Below the pieces are notes generated by a model, which was given only the letters and a program-made list of their open reading frames with translations, ran no database searches and was not told the origin of the DNA. A program made the position numbers and the translations under genes. Below, piece after piece: positions 24,793 through 33,205 of a stretch of DNA of 64,000 nucleotides (its first letter is position 1; each line of letters opens with the position of its first letter). This stretch comes from an archaeon (GTDB taxonomy: Archaea; Thermoproteota; Nitrososphaeria; Nitrososphaerales; Gagatemarchaeaceae), in NCBI GenBank assembly GCA_016432545.1, contig CP066694.1:372001-436000 (forward strand). Reading direction: 5' to 3'.

Positions 24793-26922
24793 CTAGACGA
24801 ACAGGGCGGTGAGGACTATCGACGAGACGAAGACTATCGATATCGTGTTGACCACCTTGATTAGAGAGTTGATCGCCGGGCCGGCCGTGTCCTTGAATGG
24901 GTCTCCCACTGTGTCGCCCATCACCGCAGCTTTGTGCGCGTCCGACCCCTTCCCTCCGAACTGGCCCGTCTCGATATACTTCTTGGCGTTGTCCCATGCT
25001 GCCCCGCCGTTGGTCATCAGGAAAGCTAGGAAGACGCCGGACACTACGCTACCTATGAGGAGCCCTCCGAGCGCCAGGGGGCCCAGCACGAAGCCGACCA
25101 CCAGGGGGGTTCCGACGGCGAGCGCCCCCGGCTTGGCGAGCTCCCGGATCGCTGCTGAAGTGCTGATGTCTACGCACTTCGCGTAGTCGGGCTTGGCGGT
25201 GCCCTCCATGATCCCGGGGATCTCCTTGAATTGGCGCCTCACCTCGTTGACGATGGTGAATGCAGCTCTCCCGACCGCCTTGATCAGGAAGCTCGAAAAG
25301 TAGAACGGGAGGAGGCCCCCGATCAGGAGCCCGACGATTACGTAAGGGTCCGAGAGGGAGAAGACGAGCTGTCCGTTCACGAAGTGCGCCGAGTACCTGC
25401 TTACCACCGCTGCCCCTCCAGCCTTTATCACATTGCTGACTTCGTTTTGGAACGCCTCGAAGATGGCCACGGCAGCGAGGGCCGCCGAAGTGACGGCGAA
25501 GGCCTTCGTGGTCGCCTTGGTCGTGTTGCCGATCGCGTCCAGCTCGTCTGTGACTGCCCGGACCGAGGCGTCCAGCCCTGCCATCTCCACTATCCCGTTT
25601 GCGTTGTCGGTGATAGGGCCGAATGAGTCGATCGACATGATGACGCCGGTGAGAGAGAGCATCGACATGGTAGCGACGGCCGTGCTGTAGATGCCGGTAA
25701 GCTGGTCGCCGCCGGAGGCTTCGAAACCGATGAAGTACGAGACAAGTATCGCGACTACGAGGACCAGGGCTGAGGGGGCGGTGCTCGTGAGGCCCGTGGA
25801 GAATCCTGACAGGAAGTTGGTGGCGGCGCCGGTCTTGCTCGACTCGGCGATCTCCCTGACCGGCGAGTACGCGTAGGAGGTGTAGTAGTTTGCCACATTC
25901 TCGATGGCGACGACCACTATGACTCCCACTCCTGCACTGGCGAACAGATAGGTACCGAGCGTGGAGTTCTGGAAGAGGGCCTGACCCAGGAAGTAGTCAA
26001 GCAGTATCGCGACGGCCGCCGCTATCAGAAGAGTGACGTTGAGGGCCCGGAGAGGGTTTGACTTGATAGACTTTCTGACGTAGAAGCTCGCCACGATGGC
26101 GCCTATGATGCCCGAAGAACCTAGGACGAGGGGGTAGAGGAGGAGAGAAGCGGAGCCACCCTTTGACAAGAGCAAGGCGCCCAGGATCATGACGGCTATG
26201 GCAGTAACGACGTAGGATTCGTAGACATCCGCGCCCATGCCCGCGCAATCGCCGACGTTGTCCCCCACGTTGTCCGCGATGACGGCCGGGTTTCGAGGGT
26301 CGTCCTCAGGGATCCCGGCCTCGACCTTGCCTACGAGGTCTGCTCCGACGTCTGCCGCCTTGGTGTAGATTCCGCCCGAGACTCTCATGAACATAGCGAT
26401 GAGCGACGCTCCGAAGCCAAGACCTGCGAGGGTTGCAGGCTGCGTAACGATCGTGGAAGAGAAGAGGACATAGTATGCCGAGAGTCCTAGGAGGTCAAGG
26501 CCCACGACCGTCATCCCCATCACTCCTCCGCCCTTGAAAGACAGGGCCAGTGCGCTTCCGAGGCCCTGCTTTGCCGCTTCGGCGGTCCTTGAGCTGGTCC
26601 TTACTGTGACCGCCATCCCGACGTATCCAGCGATTGCTGAGAGGACGGCGCCCAGGGCGAACCCGGCGGCGGTCGCTCCGCCAGTGCGGGCGGGGAGGTC
26701 GATCAGACCGAAGATCAGTACGACTATGACCACAGCTATGGGCGCGATCACTTTGTACTCCCTTCCGAGGAAGGCGGCGGCACCCTGCCTGACCGCCTCT
26801 GCGATCTCGGTCATCTTGGCTGAACCCTTTGGTTGCCTTCTCAGGTACGCCCAGAGGATTCCGGCATAGAGTAGCGCGATGAATGAGACGCCTAAGGCGA
26901 TGATTGCGTAGTCCAGCGCCAA
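24793..26922 (-). CDS. hppA: Membrane H+-translocating pyrophosphatase, K+-independent
   Basis: This 709-residue membrane protein has about 16 helices. Hallmarks are the substrate motif DVGADLVGKVE, then DDPRNPAVIADNVGDNVGDCAGMGAD, and C-terminal DNAKKYIE. The segment AIGNTTKATTKAFA has Lys at the position where K+-dependent enzymes have Ala, so it should be the K+-independent, proton-pumping type. It couples PPi hydrolysis to proton export. I chose TTG at 26920-26922: homology begins there (ALDYAIIALGVSF) and a TATA box sits 28-30 bp upstream. The longer open frame to 27327 runs over the dys gene and is not coding. Confidence 0.95.
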   Translation of the reverse strand: MALDYAIIALGVSFIALLYAGILWAYLRRQPKGSAKMTEIAEAVRQGAAAFLGREYKVIAPIAVVIVVLIFGLIDLPARTGGATAAGFALGAVLSAIAGYVGMAVTVRTSSRTAEAAKQGLGSALALSFKGGGVMGMTVVGLDLLGLSAYYVLFSSTIVTQPATLAGLGFGASLIAMFMRVSGGIYTKAADVGADLVGKVEAGIPEDDPRNPAVIADNVGDNVGDCAGMGADVYESYVVTAIAVMILGALLLSKGGSASLLLYPLVLGSSGIIGAIVASFYVRKSIKSNPLRALNVTLLIAAAVAILLDYFLGQALFQNSTLGTYLFASAGVGVIVVVAIENVANYYTSYAYSPVREIAESSKTGAATNFLSGFSTGLTSTAPSALVLVVAILVSYFIGFEASGGDQLTGIYSTAVATMSMLSLTGVIMSIDSFGPITDNANGIVEMAGLDASVRAVTDELDAIGNTTKATTKAFAVTSAALAAVAIFEAFQNEVSNVIKAGGAAVVSRYSAHFVNGQLVFSLSDPYVIVGLLIGGLLPFYFSSFLIKAVGRAAFTIVNEVRRQFKEIPGIMEGTAKPDYAKCVDISTSAAIRELAKPGALAVGTPLVVGFVLGPLALGGLLIGSVVSGVFLAFLMTNGGAAWDNAKKYIETGQFGGKGSDAHKAAVMGDTVGDPFKDTAGPAINSLIKVVNTISIVFVSSIVLTALFV

Positions 26923-26947
26923 ACTCTGAAGGCGCCTCGGATTTCGG

Positions 26948-26956
26948 CTTATAAGC
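26948..26956 (-). promoter_or_regulatory. TATA box for hppA
   Basis: GCTTATAAG on the minus strand is centred about 30 bp before the TTG start. It overlaps the last codons of dys, showing that hppA has its own promoter. Confidence 0.6.
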
Positions 26957-27971
26957 GATTCTGGGAGCTGGCCGGCTTTCTCTTGGCCGACCTTGTCTGG
27001 AGGTATGAGACGATCAAGGGCAGCACAAGGGTGGCTTCTGCGTACAGCGTCGCCTGGGCGGCCTTCACTTTCACCTTGCCCCACGAGACGGCCTCTCGGA
27101 CCTGGGCTCCGCTCAGGGACCCGTCGTACTCCATCGCCGTGGTGACATAACAGGCATAGTCCAGGCCCCCTCTGAAGAGGTTCCACCAGATCAGGTGGTG
27201 CTTGGATATCCCCCCACCAATCACCAAGGCGCCCGTCTTCTTCGCTTCTGAGGTGATGTCTGACAGGCGGCGCTCGTCGCCCATGAGGTCCACCGCGAAG
27301 TCGCGGTGTCTCTCCGCGAAGAGCCACAGCTGGGAGCCGACTGCCCCGTCCGTGATGCCTGGCACGAATACAGGGACCTCTCTTTTCTGAGCCCAGTAGA
27401 GAAGAGAGTGCGCAGAGCCGAGCTCATGGCCGATTTCTTTGCACAAGGACTCTGTAGTAGTGGAGTGCGTCCCGTCCTTGTAGAGGCGGGAGAGGACGGG
27501 TCGCAGGAACTTCTCTATCGCGGGGCCGTAGGAGTCTAGAGGGATGAGGACATTGCCGAGCCTGTGGAACCCCTCCCTGCGGAGGCGTGCGTCGTCCAAG
27601 TCGAAGCTCCCATGATAGTAGGACCCAAGGGTCCGAGCGATGTCATGGTCTAGGGTACCGCACGTCGTAATTATCGCGTCGACGAACCCCCCTTTGACAA
27701 GGTCGATCAACAACCCCCGAGCCCCCGTGGCCACTATGTCAGCGGGAAAGGAGAGGAACCTTGTGCAACCGGTCGTCTGCATCGAATCCAGAGTCGACGC
27801 TATCTTCTCGAGATTAGGGGCCATGAAGCCGCCCATCTTGCCCATCGCTCGGACGAGGGACAACACTTCATCGGACGGGCGAGCGTGCAGGTCTTGGACC
27901 TTGGCGAGGCCCGACGTGTTCAATCGAGGGCGCAACGACCGTACTTCTGATATAACTCTTGGGAACTTCAC
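26949..27971 (-). CDS. dys: Deoxyhypusine synthase
   Basis: This protein (340 residues from the GTG at 27971) has the NAD-binding core and the catalytic-lysine segment GGGISKHHLIWWN near residue 250. It transfers the aminobutyl group of spermidine to a lysine of aIF5A, the first step of hypusine formation. The start is uncertain: a TATA-like GTTATATCA at about 27948-27957 lies inside the first codons, and TTG at 27921-27923 (LNTSGLAKVQ) would be a leaderless start about 30 bp after it, giving 324 residues. Confidence 0.9.
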   Translation of the reverse strand: MKFPRVISEVRSLRPRLNTSGLAKVQDLHARPSDEVLSLVRAMGKMGGFMAPNLEKIASTLDSMQTTGCTRFLSFPADIVATGARGLLIDLVKGGFVDAIITTCGTLDHDIARTLGSYYHGSFDLDDARLRREGFHRLGNVLIPLDSYGPAIEKFLRPVLSRLYKDGTHSTTTESLCKEIGHELGSAHSLLYWAQKREVPVFVPGITDGAVGSQLWLFAERHRDFAVDLMGDERRLSDITSEAKKTGALVIGGGISKHHLIWWNLFRGGLDYACYVTTAMEYDGSLSGAQVREAVSWGKVKVKAAQATLYAEATLVLPLIVSYLQTRSAKRKPASSQNRL

Positions 27972-28090
27972 GTTCCGAGACGGGACTCCCTCCCCACTAC
28001 ATGGCAGTCACGTCGGTCCGCCGTTGATAGCGGTCCCGGGTATTCGCGTGTCGCTGCTTGCAGATAATCACGAGTACCCCCTTGGCCCGC

Positions 28091-29065
28091 ATGCAGGATT
28101 TCGACTTCGACTCCAAGTGCGTGGACTGTTCGAGGACCTTGGTGGACGCAGGAGACGAGCTTGTCTGTCCGGAGTGCGGAATAGTAACAGAGAAGGCCGT
28201 CATTGAAGTGAAGGCGACTCGACCAACGATGGGGTCGGCCCTCGCAAAGCAGGCGCTTGGGAGCTACTTGGGGCCTCTCGAGCCGCGCAGACGGGACCTT
28301 CGTTCAAAGGGAGTCTCCGGCGAGAGTTCGAAGGTCACCTATCTCAAGACGATCTCCGACCATCTCGACAGGGAAGACTCGGCTGTCTACTTCTGCGCCA
28401 AACTGGCCGAGAGGGTAAGCGAAAAGTTGTCACTGCCGGAGGTCGTGTTGGCTCAGTCGGTCTCTGTGATGAGAAAAGTCATCAATGCTAGGCAGTCGTC
28501 GACTGGGGCGCCCCTGGCTGCGGTCTCCGCGTACGCGCTGATTGCGGCTTGCAGGATCGAGGGGGTCACGTCGGTGAGCGTGAGGGAGATCGTGGATGTC
28601 TATCGGAGCTTGGGGCGCAAGGTAAAGGCATCATCGATAATCAAGCTCTCGATTGATTCGCCCGTAAGGCTGGCCCCGCGCAGACCCGAGCACTACCTTT
28701 CGAGAGTGATAGCAAAGCTCTCTCTGGACCCGAAGCTCTGCAGAGCGCTCGATGCCAAGGGCGTCAGCATAACAGGGTATCAGAATCAGCTCCGGAGCGA
28801 AGCGCTCGCCATCATCACTTCGGTGGACGAAGCCCTCATCGCCGGGCACAACCCGTGCGCGCTAGCTGCGACAGCGGTCTACGCGGCCGAAGTGGCGCTA
28901 GCGCAGAAGCAAGGGCGACAGAGGATGCTCACCCAGAGAGACTTGGCTGCAGTCGGCGATACGGCGGAGTACACGGTGCGCGAGCAGTATCGAGAGATCT
29001 TCAGCCAGGGACCGTTGAAGTCGAAGAGACCAGAACCGTACCCCGCTCCGAGGCTTCGAAGCTGA
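28091..29065 (+). CDS. tfb: Divergent transcription factor B (TFIIB family)
   Basis: This 324-residue protein has an N-terminal zinc ribbon (CVDC and CPEC), a linker with GSYLGPLEPRRRD in place of the well-conserved B-finger, and two cyclin-like repeats (~90-180 and ~190-290), the second with VAALATAVYAAEV-like helices. TFB recruits RNA polymerase to TATA-TBP. The divergent linker and repeats suggest a paralogue, not the housekeeping TFB. I prefer ATG 28091 because AGATAATCA at 28062-28070 is spaced about 25 bp upstream; TTG at 28058 would add 11 residues. It overlaps the convergent pilin-like gene by 65 bp. Confidence 0.85.
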   Translation: MQDFDFDSKCVDCSRTLVDAGDELVCPECGIVTEKAVIEVKATRPTMGSALAKQALGSYLGPLEPRRRDLRSKGVSGESSKVTYLKTISDHLDREDSAVYFCAKLAERVSEKLSLPEVVLAQSVSVMRKVINARQSSTGAPLAAVSAYALIAACRIEGVTSVSVREIVDVYRSLGRKVKASSIIKLSIDSPVRLAPRRPEHYLSRVIAKLSLDPKLCRALDAKGVSITGYQNQLRSEALAIITSVDEALIAGHNPCALAATAVYAAEVALAQKQGRQRMLTQRDLAAVGDTAEYTVREQYREIFSQGPLKSKRPEPYPAPRLRS

Positions 29066-29813
29066 AAGGACCCGTCGGGCCCGGAACCGATTGTTGAGAG
29101 ACGGAGGTCAGGTAGGAAACTAAACAGGGTTGCTGCGATAGCATCCTGAAGTGGAACGAGTACTCGAAGCCGATGGCCAAAGCCTGACTCCGGAGCACGT
29201 CAGTCTCTGGGGCCGAGGCTCGGCCAACCTCTTTGAGAGTGCAGTCAGTGACTTCGACGCCTGAGAGAAAGAGACGCATTGAGCTCACTGCTGAGAGGCA
29301 GAAGCGAATCAAGCTGGAGACCCTGACAGGAATCGAGGCGAAGTGTCGCTCCTCGTTCAGGAGATGGACTCCGACGGAGGGATAACTCCCCATGGACTTT
29401 GTGACGATTTCGATGCCGAGGTCCCCTGCGCGAGAACCATTGAACGGGCTGAGAATCCTGTCTTGGTCCTGATGAGCCCCCTCCGGGGCGACCGTGAAGT
29501 TCTCGGACACTGCAACGGCCCCCAGGGATCCCGTCGAATTCAAGCCCTTCACGGCTGCGCCTATCTGGTCCGGGGCCTCCGTACAGTCGAAACTTGAGCC
29601 TGAAAGCTTCGCTTCTAGCTCACCGAGGGCACCGAGAGCGACTCCACCCTCGAGGATCCGATTATCGTCGTGGAGCTTGCTGGCCGCGTCAGCCGCAAAC
29701 GTTAGGCGTTCTCGCTCCTGCGCGGCTGCCAACATGGCGACATTCGCAACTGCGAGGGAAGAGAAGACGAACAGAGCGGTCAGCGTCGCCGCTAGGCCTT
29801 GTCTGGATCCCAT
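29001..29813 (-). CDS. Single-TM pseudopilin-like secreted protein
   Basis: From ATG 29811-29813 this is a 270-residue protein with a short basic N-terminus (MGSRQG), one hydrophobic helix (residues ~7-33), then a polar Ser/Thr-rich exterior domain with four Cys but no domain I recognise. The N-terminus resembles minor pilins or TadE/TadG-like proteins. It is the last gene of a leftward cluster of similar proteins. Its 5' end overlaps the preceding gene by 22 bp and its 3' end overlaps tfb by 65 bp. Confidence 0.6.
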   Translation of the reverse strand: MGSRQGLAATLTALFVFSSLAVANVAMLAAAQERERLTFAADAASKLHDDNRILEGGVALGALGELEAKLSGSSFDCTEAPDQIGAAVKGLNSTGSLGAVAVSENFTVAPEGAHQDQDRILSPFNGSRAGDLGIEIVTKSMGSYPSVGVHLLNEERHFASIPVRVSSLIRFCLSAVSSMRLFLSGVEVTDCTLKEVGRASAPETDVLRSQALAIGFEYSFHFRMLSQQPCLVSYLTSVSQQSVPGPTGPFSFEASERGTVLVSSTSTVPG

Positions 29814-30154
29814 CCCCTGACCTCGAGTAACTCGTGTCCGAGCTGCAACTCGACCTCCGCGAACGGCGTCCCCGGGCGTGGCGAGGGTCCGCACGTGGAT
29901 GTGGCGGAGCTGACCGTCACTGCAAGCGAAGGGCTTGATAGCGCTGCCTGGACTGAGCAGAGGCCGACGAGGGCGTCTTCACTCAGCTGGAAGAGCCCTG
30001 CATCGGATATCCTGGCTGTGAGGGCGTCTCTAGCTTTCGATACCTGGAGCTCATGGGAAGAGGACCTGTCCCAAGGCGTGGGGCTCGTGGCAAGGATGAA
30101 GAGGAACGATGAAGTGGCGATCACCGCAGCTACGCCAAGGTCGAGGAATTTCAC
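29792..30154 (-). CDS. Small single-TM pseudopilin-like protein
   Basis: This 120-residue protein (GTG start) has an N-terminal hydrophobic helix (MKFLDLGVAAVIATSSFLFI) and an external domain with two Cys (LCSVQ, TCGPS) that could form a disulphide. No family recognised. The start codon overlaps the stop of a tiny upstream frame (GTGA), which points to translational coupling within the pseudopilin operon. Confidence 0.55.
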   Translation of the reverse strand: MKFLDLGVAAVIATSSFLFILATSPTPWDRSSSHELQVSKARDALTARISDAGLFQLSEDALVGLCSVQAALSSPSLAVTVSSATSTCGPSPRPGTPFAEVELQLGHELLEVRGWDPDKA

Positions 30155-30222
30155 GGGGGGACCGCACCCGAAAGAACGACCGCTGAGGCCAGTAGACCCA
30201 ACGGAAGGACCATCCCTATCAT
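30151..30222 (-). CDS. Possible membrane micro-ORF in the pseudopilin operon
   Basis: ATG at 30220-30222 opens a 23-residue frame, MIGMVLPLGLLASAVVLSG followed by AVPP, almost entirely a membrane helix. Its TGA overlaps the GTG start of the next gene. The frame is open another 12 codons upstream to a CTG, which would prepend EFESFLDIG-like residues. It fills the only gap in an otherwise tightly packed operon, which is why I list it; coding status is unproven. Confidence 0.35.
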   Translation of the reverse strand: MIGMVLPLGLLASAVVLSGAVPP

Positions 30223-30250
30223 AAGACCGATGTCCAGGAAGCTCTCGAAT

Positions 30251-30625
30251 TCAACCAGGCGCGATCACCACGTACCCGGCAACCAACTGCGCAACGTATG
30301 GGACCCCTGGATAGATCACAGCGTCCCTTGCAGGGACTCCCAGTTGTTCTGAAGGGCCTTGGTGCGTCGCCTCATAGAAGATCGTAGAGCCAGAGATGAC
30401 GATGGCCCCAGGATCTCCGGGGGAACCATACCAAAGGTGTGCGACTACGCCTGGCGTCAGAGAACGAAGGAGGGCGCTGACGCCTTCCAGGTGTCTGACT
30501 TCGACCCCGAAGTCGCTTCCCCTCCGAACGCCATCCAGAACTGGCGTCATGACGAACAAGAGGGCCATCGCGGCCATGAAGTATGCCCCCCAGGAGGTGA
30601 TAGAGGAGACCGATGTTGCGGGCAA
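30251..30625 (-). CDS. Single-TM pseudopilin-like protein
   Basis: TTG at 30623-30625, one base after the previous stop codon, starts a 124-residue protein. A hydrophobic helix (GAYFMAAMALLFVMTPVLDG, residues ~13-32) is followed by an external domain without Cys or a known motif. The longer open frame to 30841 overlaps the upstream gene and is not coding. Arrangement and topology match the other members of this cluster. Confidence 0.5.
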   Translation of the reverse strand: MPATSVSSITSWGAYFMAAMALLFVMTPVLDGVRRGSDFGVEVRHLEGVSALLRSLTPGVVAHLWYGSPGDPGAIVISGSTIFYEATHQGPSEQLGVPARDAVIYPGVPYVAQLVAGYVVIAPG

Positions 30626-30626
30626 T

Positions 30627-30986
30627 CTACCCCACCCCGAGTTCCAGGGAAGGCGGGTTCGACACGAATCGATACGTCTTGGTCCCACCTCCCAACAGTA
30701 GGGAGAAGTTGCAGTCAGCCGGCACAGCAGACGAGAAGCTCCCAGACGCCGAGGAAAATGAGAGGTTTCCTTCCAGGCACTGTAGAGTCCCTGTAGGAAA
30801 GTAGAGGGAGGAGGTAGTAGAACCGTTGACCAGCGCCTCATCGGCGCTCGTCACCAGCGCCGCGAAAGATGCCCTGGCCTGGAGGGAAACTAGGTACTCT
30901 TGGTAGGTAGAGTACACCACAGCCGACCCCCCGACTAGGAGCATCGACGCCGTAATTACCAACGCGTACTCGACGATCTCGGCCAT
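30627..30986 (-). CDS. Pseudopilin-like protein, first gene of the leftward cluster
   Basis: This 119-residue protein begins MAEIVEYALVITASMLLVGG, very like the Flp/TadE pilin N-terminus (A-x-I-E-Y-A-L), then has an external domain with two Cys (LQCLEG, ADCNF) that may pair. I chose ATG 30984-30986 over the ATG six bases upstream because the palindromic TATA box at 31006-31015 is then at leaderless spacing. It leads the operon of four or five small membrane proteins opposite the pilus ATPase genes. Confidence 0.6.
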   Translation of the reverse strand: MAEIVEYALVITASMLLVGGSAVVYSTYQEYLVSLQARASFAALVTSADEALVNGSTTSSLYFPTGTLQCLEGNLSFSSASGSFSSAVPADCNFSLLLGGGTKTYRFVSNPPSLELGVG

Positions 30987-31005
30987 CTGCATCCGAGGCG
31001 CTTTC

Positions 31006-31015
31006 GAAATTTAAC
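31006..31015. promoter_or_regulatory. Shared palindromic TATA box between divergent pilus operons
   Basis: GAAATTTAAC contains the palindrome AAATTT. Its centre is about 27 bp from the GTG at 31038 (rightward) and about 24 bp from the ATG at 30986 (leftward). One element could therefore fire leaderless transcripts both ways. Confidence 0.5.
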
Positions 31016-31037
31016 GCCCAAGGTTGGCAGTTTTATT

Positions 31038-32510
31038 GTGGTCAGTCCTCAACAAGCGATTCTGGTGCTAGGCAGGTTCGAAAGGCTCCTCCTGGCGATG
31101 GCGGCCAAGCCAAGGCGGTCTGCCGAGCCCCCACCGCTTCTCATAGAGCTTCTTGAACCGAGGGGGGCAGATGGCCCCGCCTACGAGGCCTATCCCTTTG
31201 CATACTTCGTGCAGTCCTCGAGGGGCCGACCAATGTACAGCATCGCCCACTCGATAAGCGACCAAGAAGTGGCGGCTCTGCGCGGGGTGGTCTCAAGGAC
31301 ATCAGAAGGACTGGACCCCGCTGACGTGATACCACTGACCTTCGTGCGGCTGATAGGAGTGCTCAGCCAGGCGGCGGCTACGAGTCTTGGCGGGTTCATG
31401 TCTGGTGGACACACGAAGGCGCTAGCCGAGCTGTGCGCGTACGAAGCGGTGGGCCTCTCGAGGATTCTTGCGTTGGCCAAGGACGAACACGTGACAGAGT
31501 TCTACACGGACTCGGACGCATCCCCGTTGTATCTGGACCACTCCGTCTCAGGACGACTGGAGACCTCCATCTCCCTGACGGAGAGGGAGAGGGCGGCGCT
31601 TCAGACGCATTCAGACACGTTCAGCGGCTACTCGCTCGACTTCCGGAATCCGTCAATAAAGAACGACTTCGACGTGAGCGGGGCAAAGCTCAGGGTCTCG
31701 ATCGACCTCGAGCCCATCTCTGTCAACAGGTTCGCCCTTGACGTGAGAAGATTGAACCTGACTTCGATGTCCCTCGATCGCCTCGTGGAAATGGGCGCTA
31801 TAGGCGCCGACTCTGCGGCAATTCTAGTCGCCTGGCTCGAAGCGGGAGGCAACGTCACAATCATCGGGGAGACCGGCACAGGGAAGACGACGCTCCTCAA
31901 CGCCCTGGATGAGATGGTGAACCCCCGGCTCAGGAGGGTGTACATCGAAGACGCAGTAGAGACTCGGGACCTCCTGGCGCTCGGGTACCACCAGCTGAAG
32001 CTCAAGGTCGACCCTTTCGACAGATCGGGCGCGAGGGAGAGGACGAAGGAGCTAGAAATCGTGAAAGTGCTACACCGGTCCCCGGACATAGTCGTCCTGA
32101 GCGAGATACAGTCGGAGGAACATAGCAGGGCCTTCTTTCACTCCTTATCCGCGGGAGCGAGAGGGATGCAGACTTTTCATGCCACGACGGTCGAACAGGC
32201 CCTCAGGCGCTGGACAACCGCTCATCATGTCTCGCAGGAGAGCCTGTTGGACCTTGGGCTCCTGGTCCAGATGTCTAGGCCCGACAGATTGGGGTCGCGG
32301 AGAATGGTCCACCGCATCTGTCAGTTGGTCCAACAACAAGGGACGTTGAGGGTCAGGGACGCTTTCGTCCGGGACCGGGAGGGCTCCCTTAGAAAGATCT
32401 CCGAAGTGTCGGTTCCGGACCTCGGAATCGAATCTGCATGGAGCCGGTTTCAGGACCGGGCGCGGGAGGTAGAGCGGTCCCTCGTCCCAGCCAGGCCACT
32501 CGCCCAATGA
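31038..32510 (+). CDS. Type II/IV secretion ATPase (GspE/TadA/ArlI family)
   Basis: This 490-residue protein has an N-terminal domain (~1-220) and a RecA-like ATPase core. Walker A is GETGTGKTT (~residue 277), the Asp-box is VYIEDAVETRDL, Walker B is DIVVLSEIQSEEH, and the His box is GARGMQTFHATTVEQAL. These mark the pilus/archaellum assembly motors. It should power pilin insertion by the platform encoded next. It is first in the rightward operon, with a leaderless GTG start. Its stop overlaps the next ATG (ATGA). Confidence 0.9.
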   Translation: MVSPQQAILVLGRFERLLLAMAAKPRRSAEPPPLLIELLEPRGADGPAYEAYPFAYFVQSSRGRPMYSIAHSISDQEVAALRGVVSRTSEGLDPADVIPLTFVRLIGVLSQAAATSLGGFMSGGHTKALAELCAYEAVGLSRILALAKDEHVTEFYTDSDASPLYLDHSVSGRLETSISLTERERAALQTHSDTFSGYSLDFRNPSIKNDFDVSGAKLRVSIDLEPISVNRFALDVRRLNLTSMSLDRLVEMGAIGADSAAILVAWLEAGGNVTIIGETGTGKTTLLNALDEMVNPRLRRVYIEDAVETRDLLALGYHQLKLKVDPFDRSGARERTKELEIVKVLHRSPDIVVLSEIQSEEHSRAFFHSLSAGARGMQTFHATTVEQALRRWTTAHHVSQESLLDLGLLVQMSRPDRLGSRRMVHRICQLVQQQGTLRVRDAFVRDREGSLRKISEVSVPDLGIESAWSRFQDRAREVERSLVPARPLAQ

Positions 32511-33205
32511 CCCAGTCAGCACTCGAACAATTCGGGTTGGACCGTGTAAGACTTGGAGTGATCGCGTCAGCGGCCTCCGCATCGGCCTCGATAGGGTTCT
32601 GGGCTCTTTCACGCCTTCCGCTTGGGGAGACGGCCTACGGCGCAGCCCTTGCCGTGGGGGCGACCGTCTTCTACATCGTGGTGACGACGCCAAGGCGCCT
32701 CCTCGAGGTCCAGGCTCTATCGCAAGCGAGGGAGGCGGTGCTTCTTACAGCATCGACAGCCTCCCTTCTCCAAGCGACTGGGTCACGCTCCAGGACGATT
32801 CTCACCGTTCACCCCCGCGACCAAGGGGTGCAATCTGCAGTCCGACATGCAGGAAGAGACATACTCCTGGGGAGGAGCCCGGTCGAGTCTGTGCGCGGCC
32901 CGGCTGCGATGTTAGCCTCCTACTCCGCGGCGAACGCACTGAGGTCCGTAGCAGAGCACTCCCTGGTCGGCACCCCTGAGGGAGGTGAAGAGGTTCAAGG
33001 ATTAGAGAACATGGGCGCCCTGTCGCAGGAGACGAAGTTCCCAATACTCATGGCTGCCTGCTTCTTTACGCCGATCCTTCTGTTGCTTTTCGCACTCTTC
33101 TCTGGGGAGTGGAGCCCGCTGATTGTCAGCGCCCTAGTGGCAACAGAGGTCGTGACATTGGACCTTGCGTTGCATCTGTGCTCCACAGGGTTGCGGCGAG
33201 CCTGA
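32507..33205 (+). CDS. Pilus platform protein, first half (TadC/ArlJ-like)
   Basis: This 232-residue protein starts at the ATG overlapping the ATPase stop. It has two hydrophobic helices near the N-terminus (~20-60), a cytoplasmic helical region (~65-180) and two further membrane helices at the C-terminus. This equals one half of a TadC/ArlJ-type platform, which normally is a single ~500-residue protein in archaea. The stop and the next ATG overlap as TGATG. No signature motif is strong; the call leans on topology and position after the ATPase. Confidence 0.6.
   Translation: MTQSALEQFGLDRVRLGVIASAASASASIGFWALSRLPLGETAYGAALAVGATVFYIVVTTPRRLLEVQALSQAREAVLLTASTASLLQATGSRSRTILTVHPRDQGVQSAVRHAGRDILLGRSPVESVRGPAAMLASYSAANALRSVAEHSLVGTPEGGEEVQGLENMGALSQETKFPILMAACFFTPILLLLFALFSGEWSPLIVSALVATEVVTLDLALHLCSTGLRRA

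Noticed and set aside
24527-27327. N-terminal extension of the hppA frame up to 27327
   Set aside because: The extra 135 residues overlap dys in another frame and are not pyrophosphatase-like; the TATA box supports TTG 26922.
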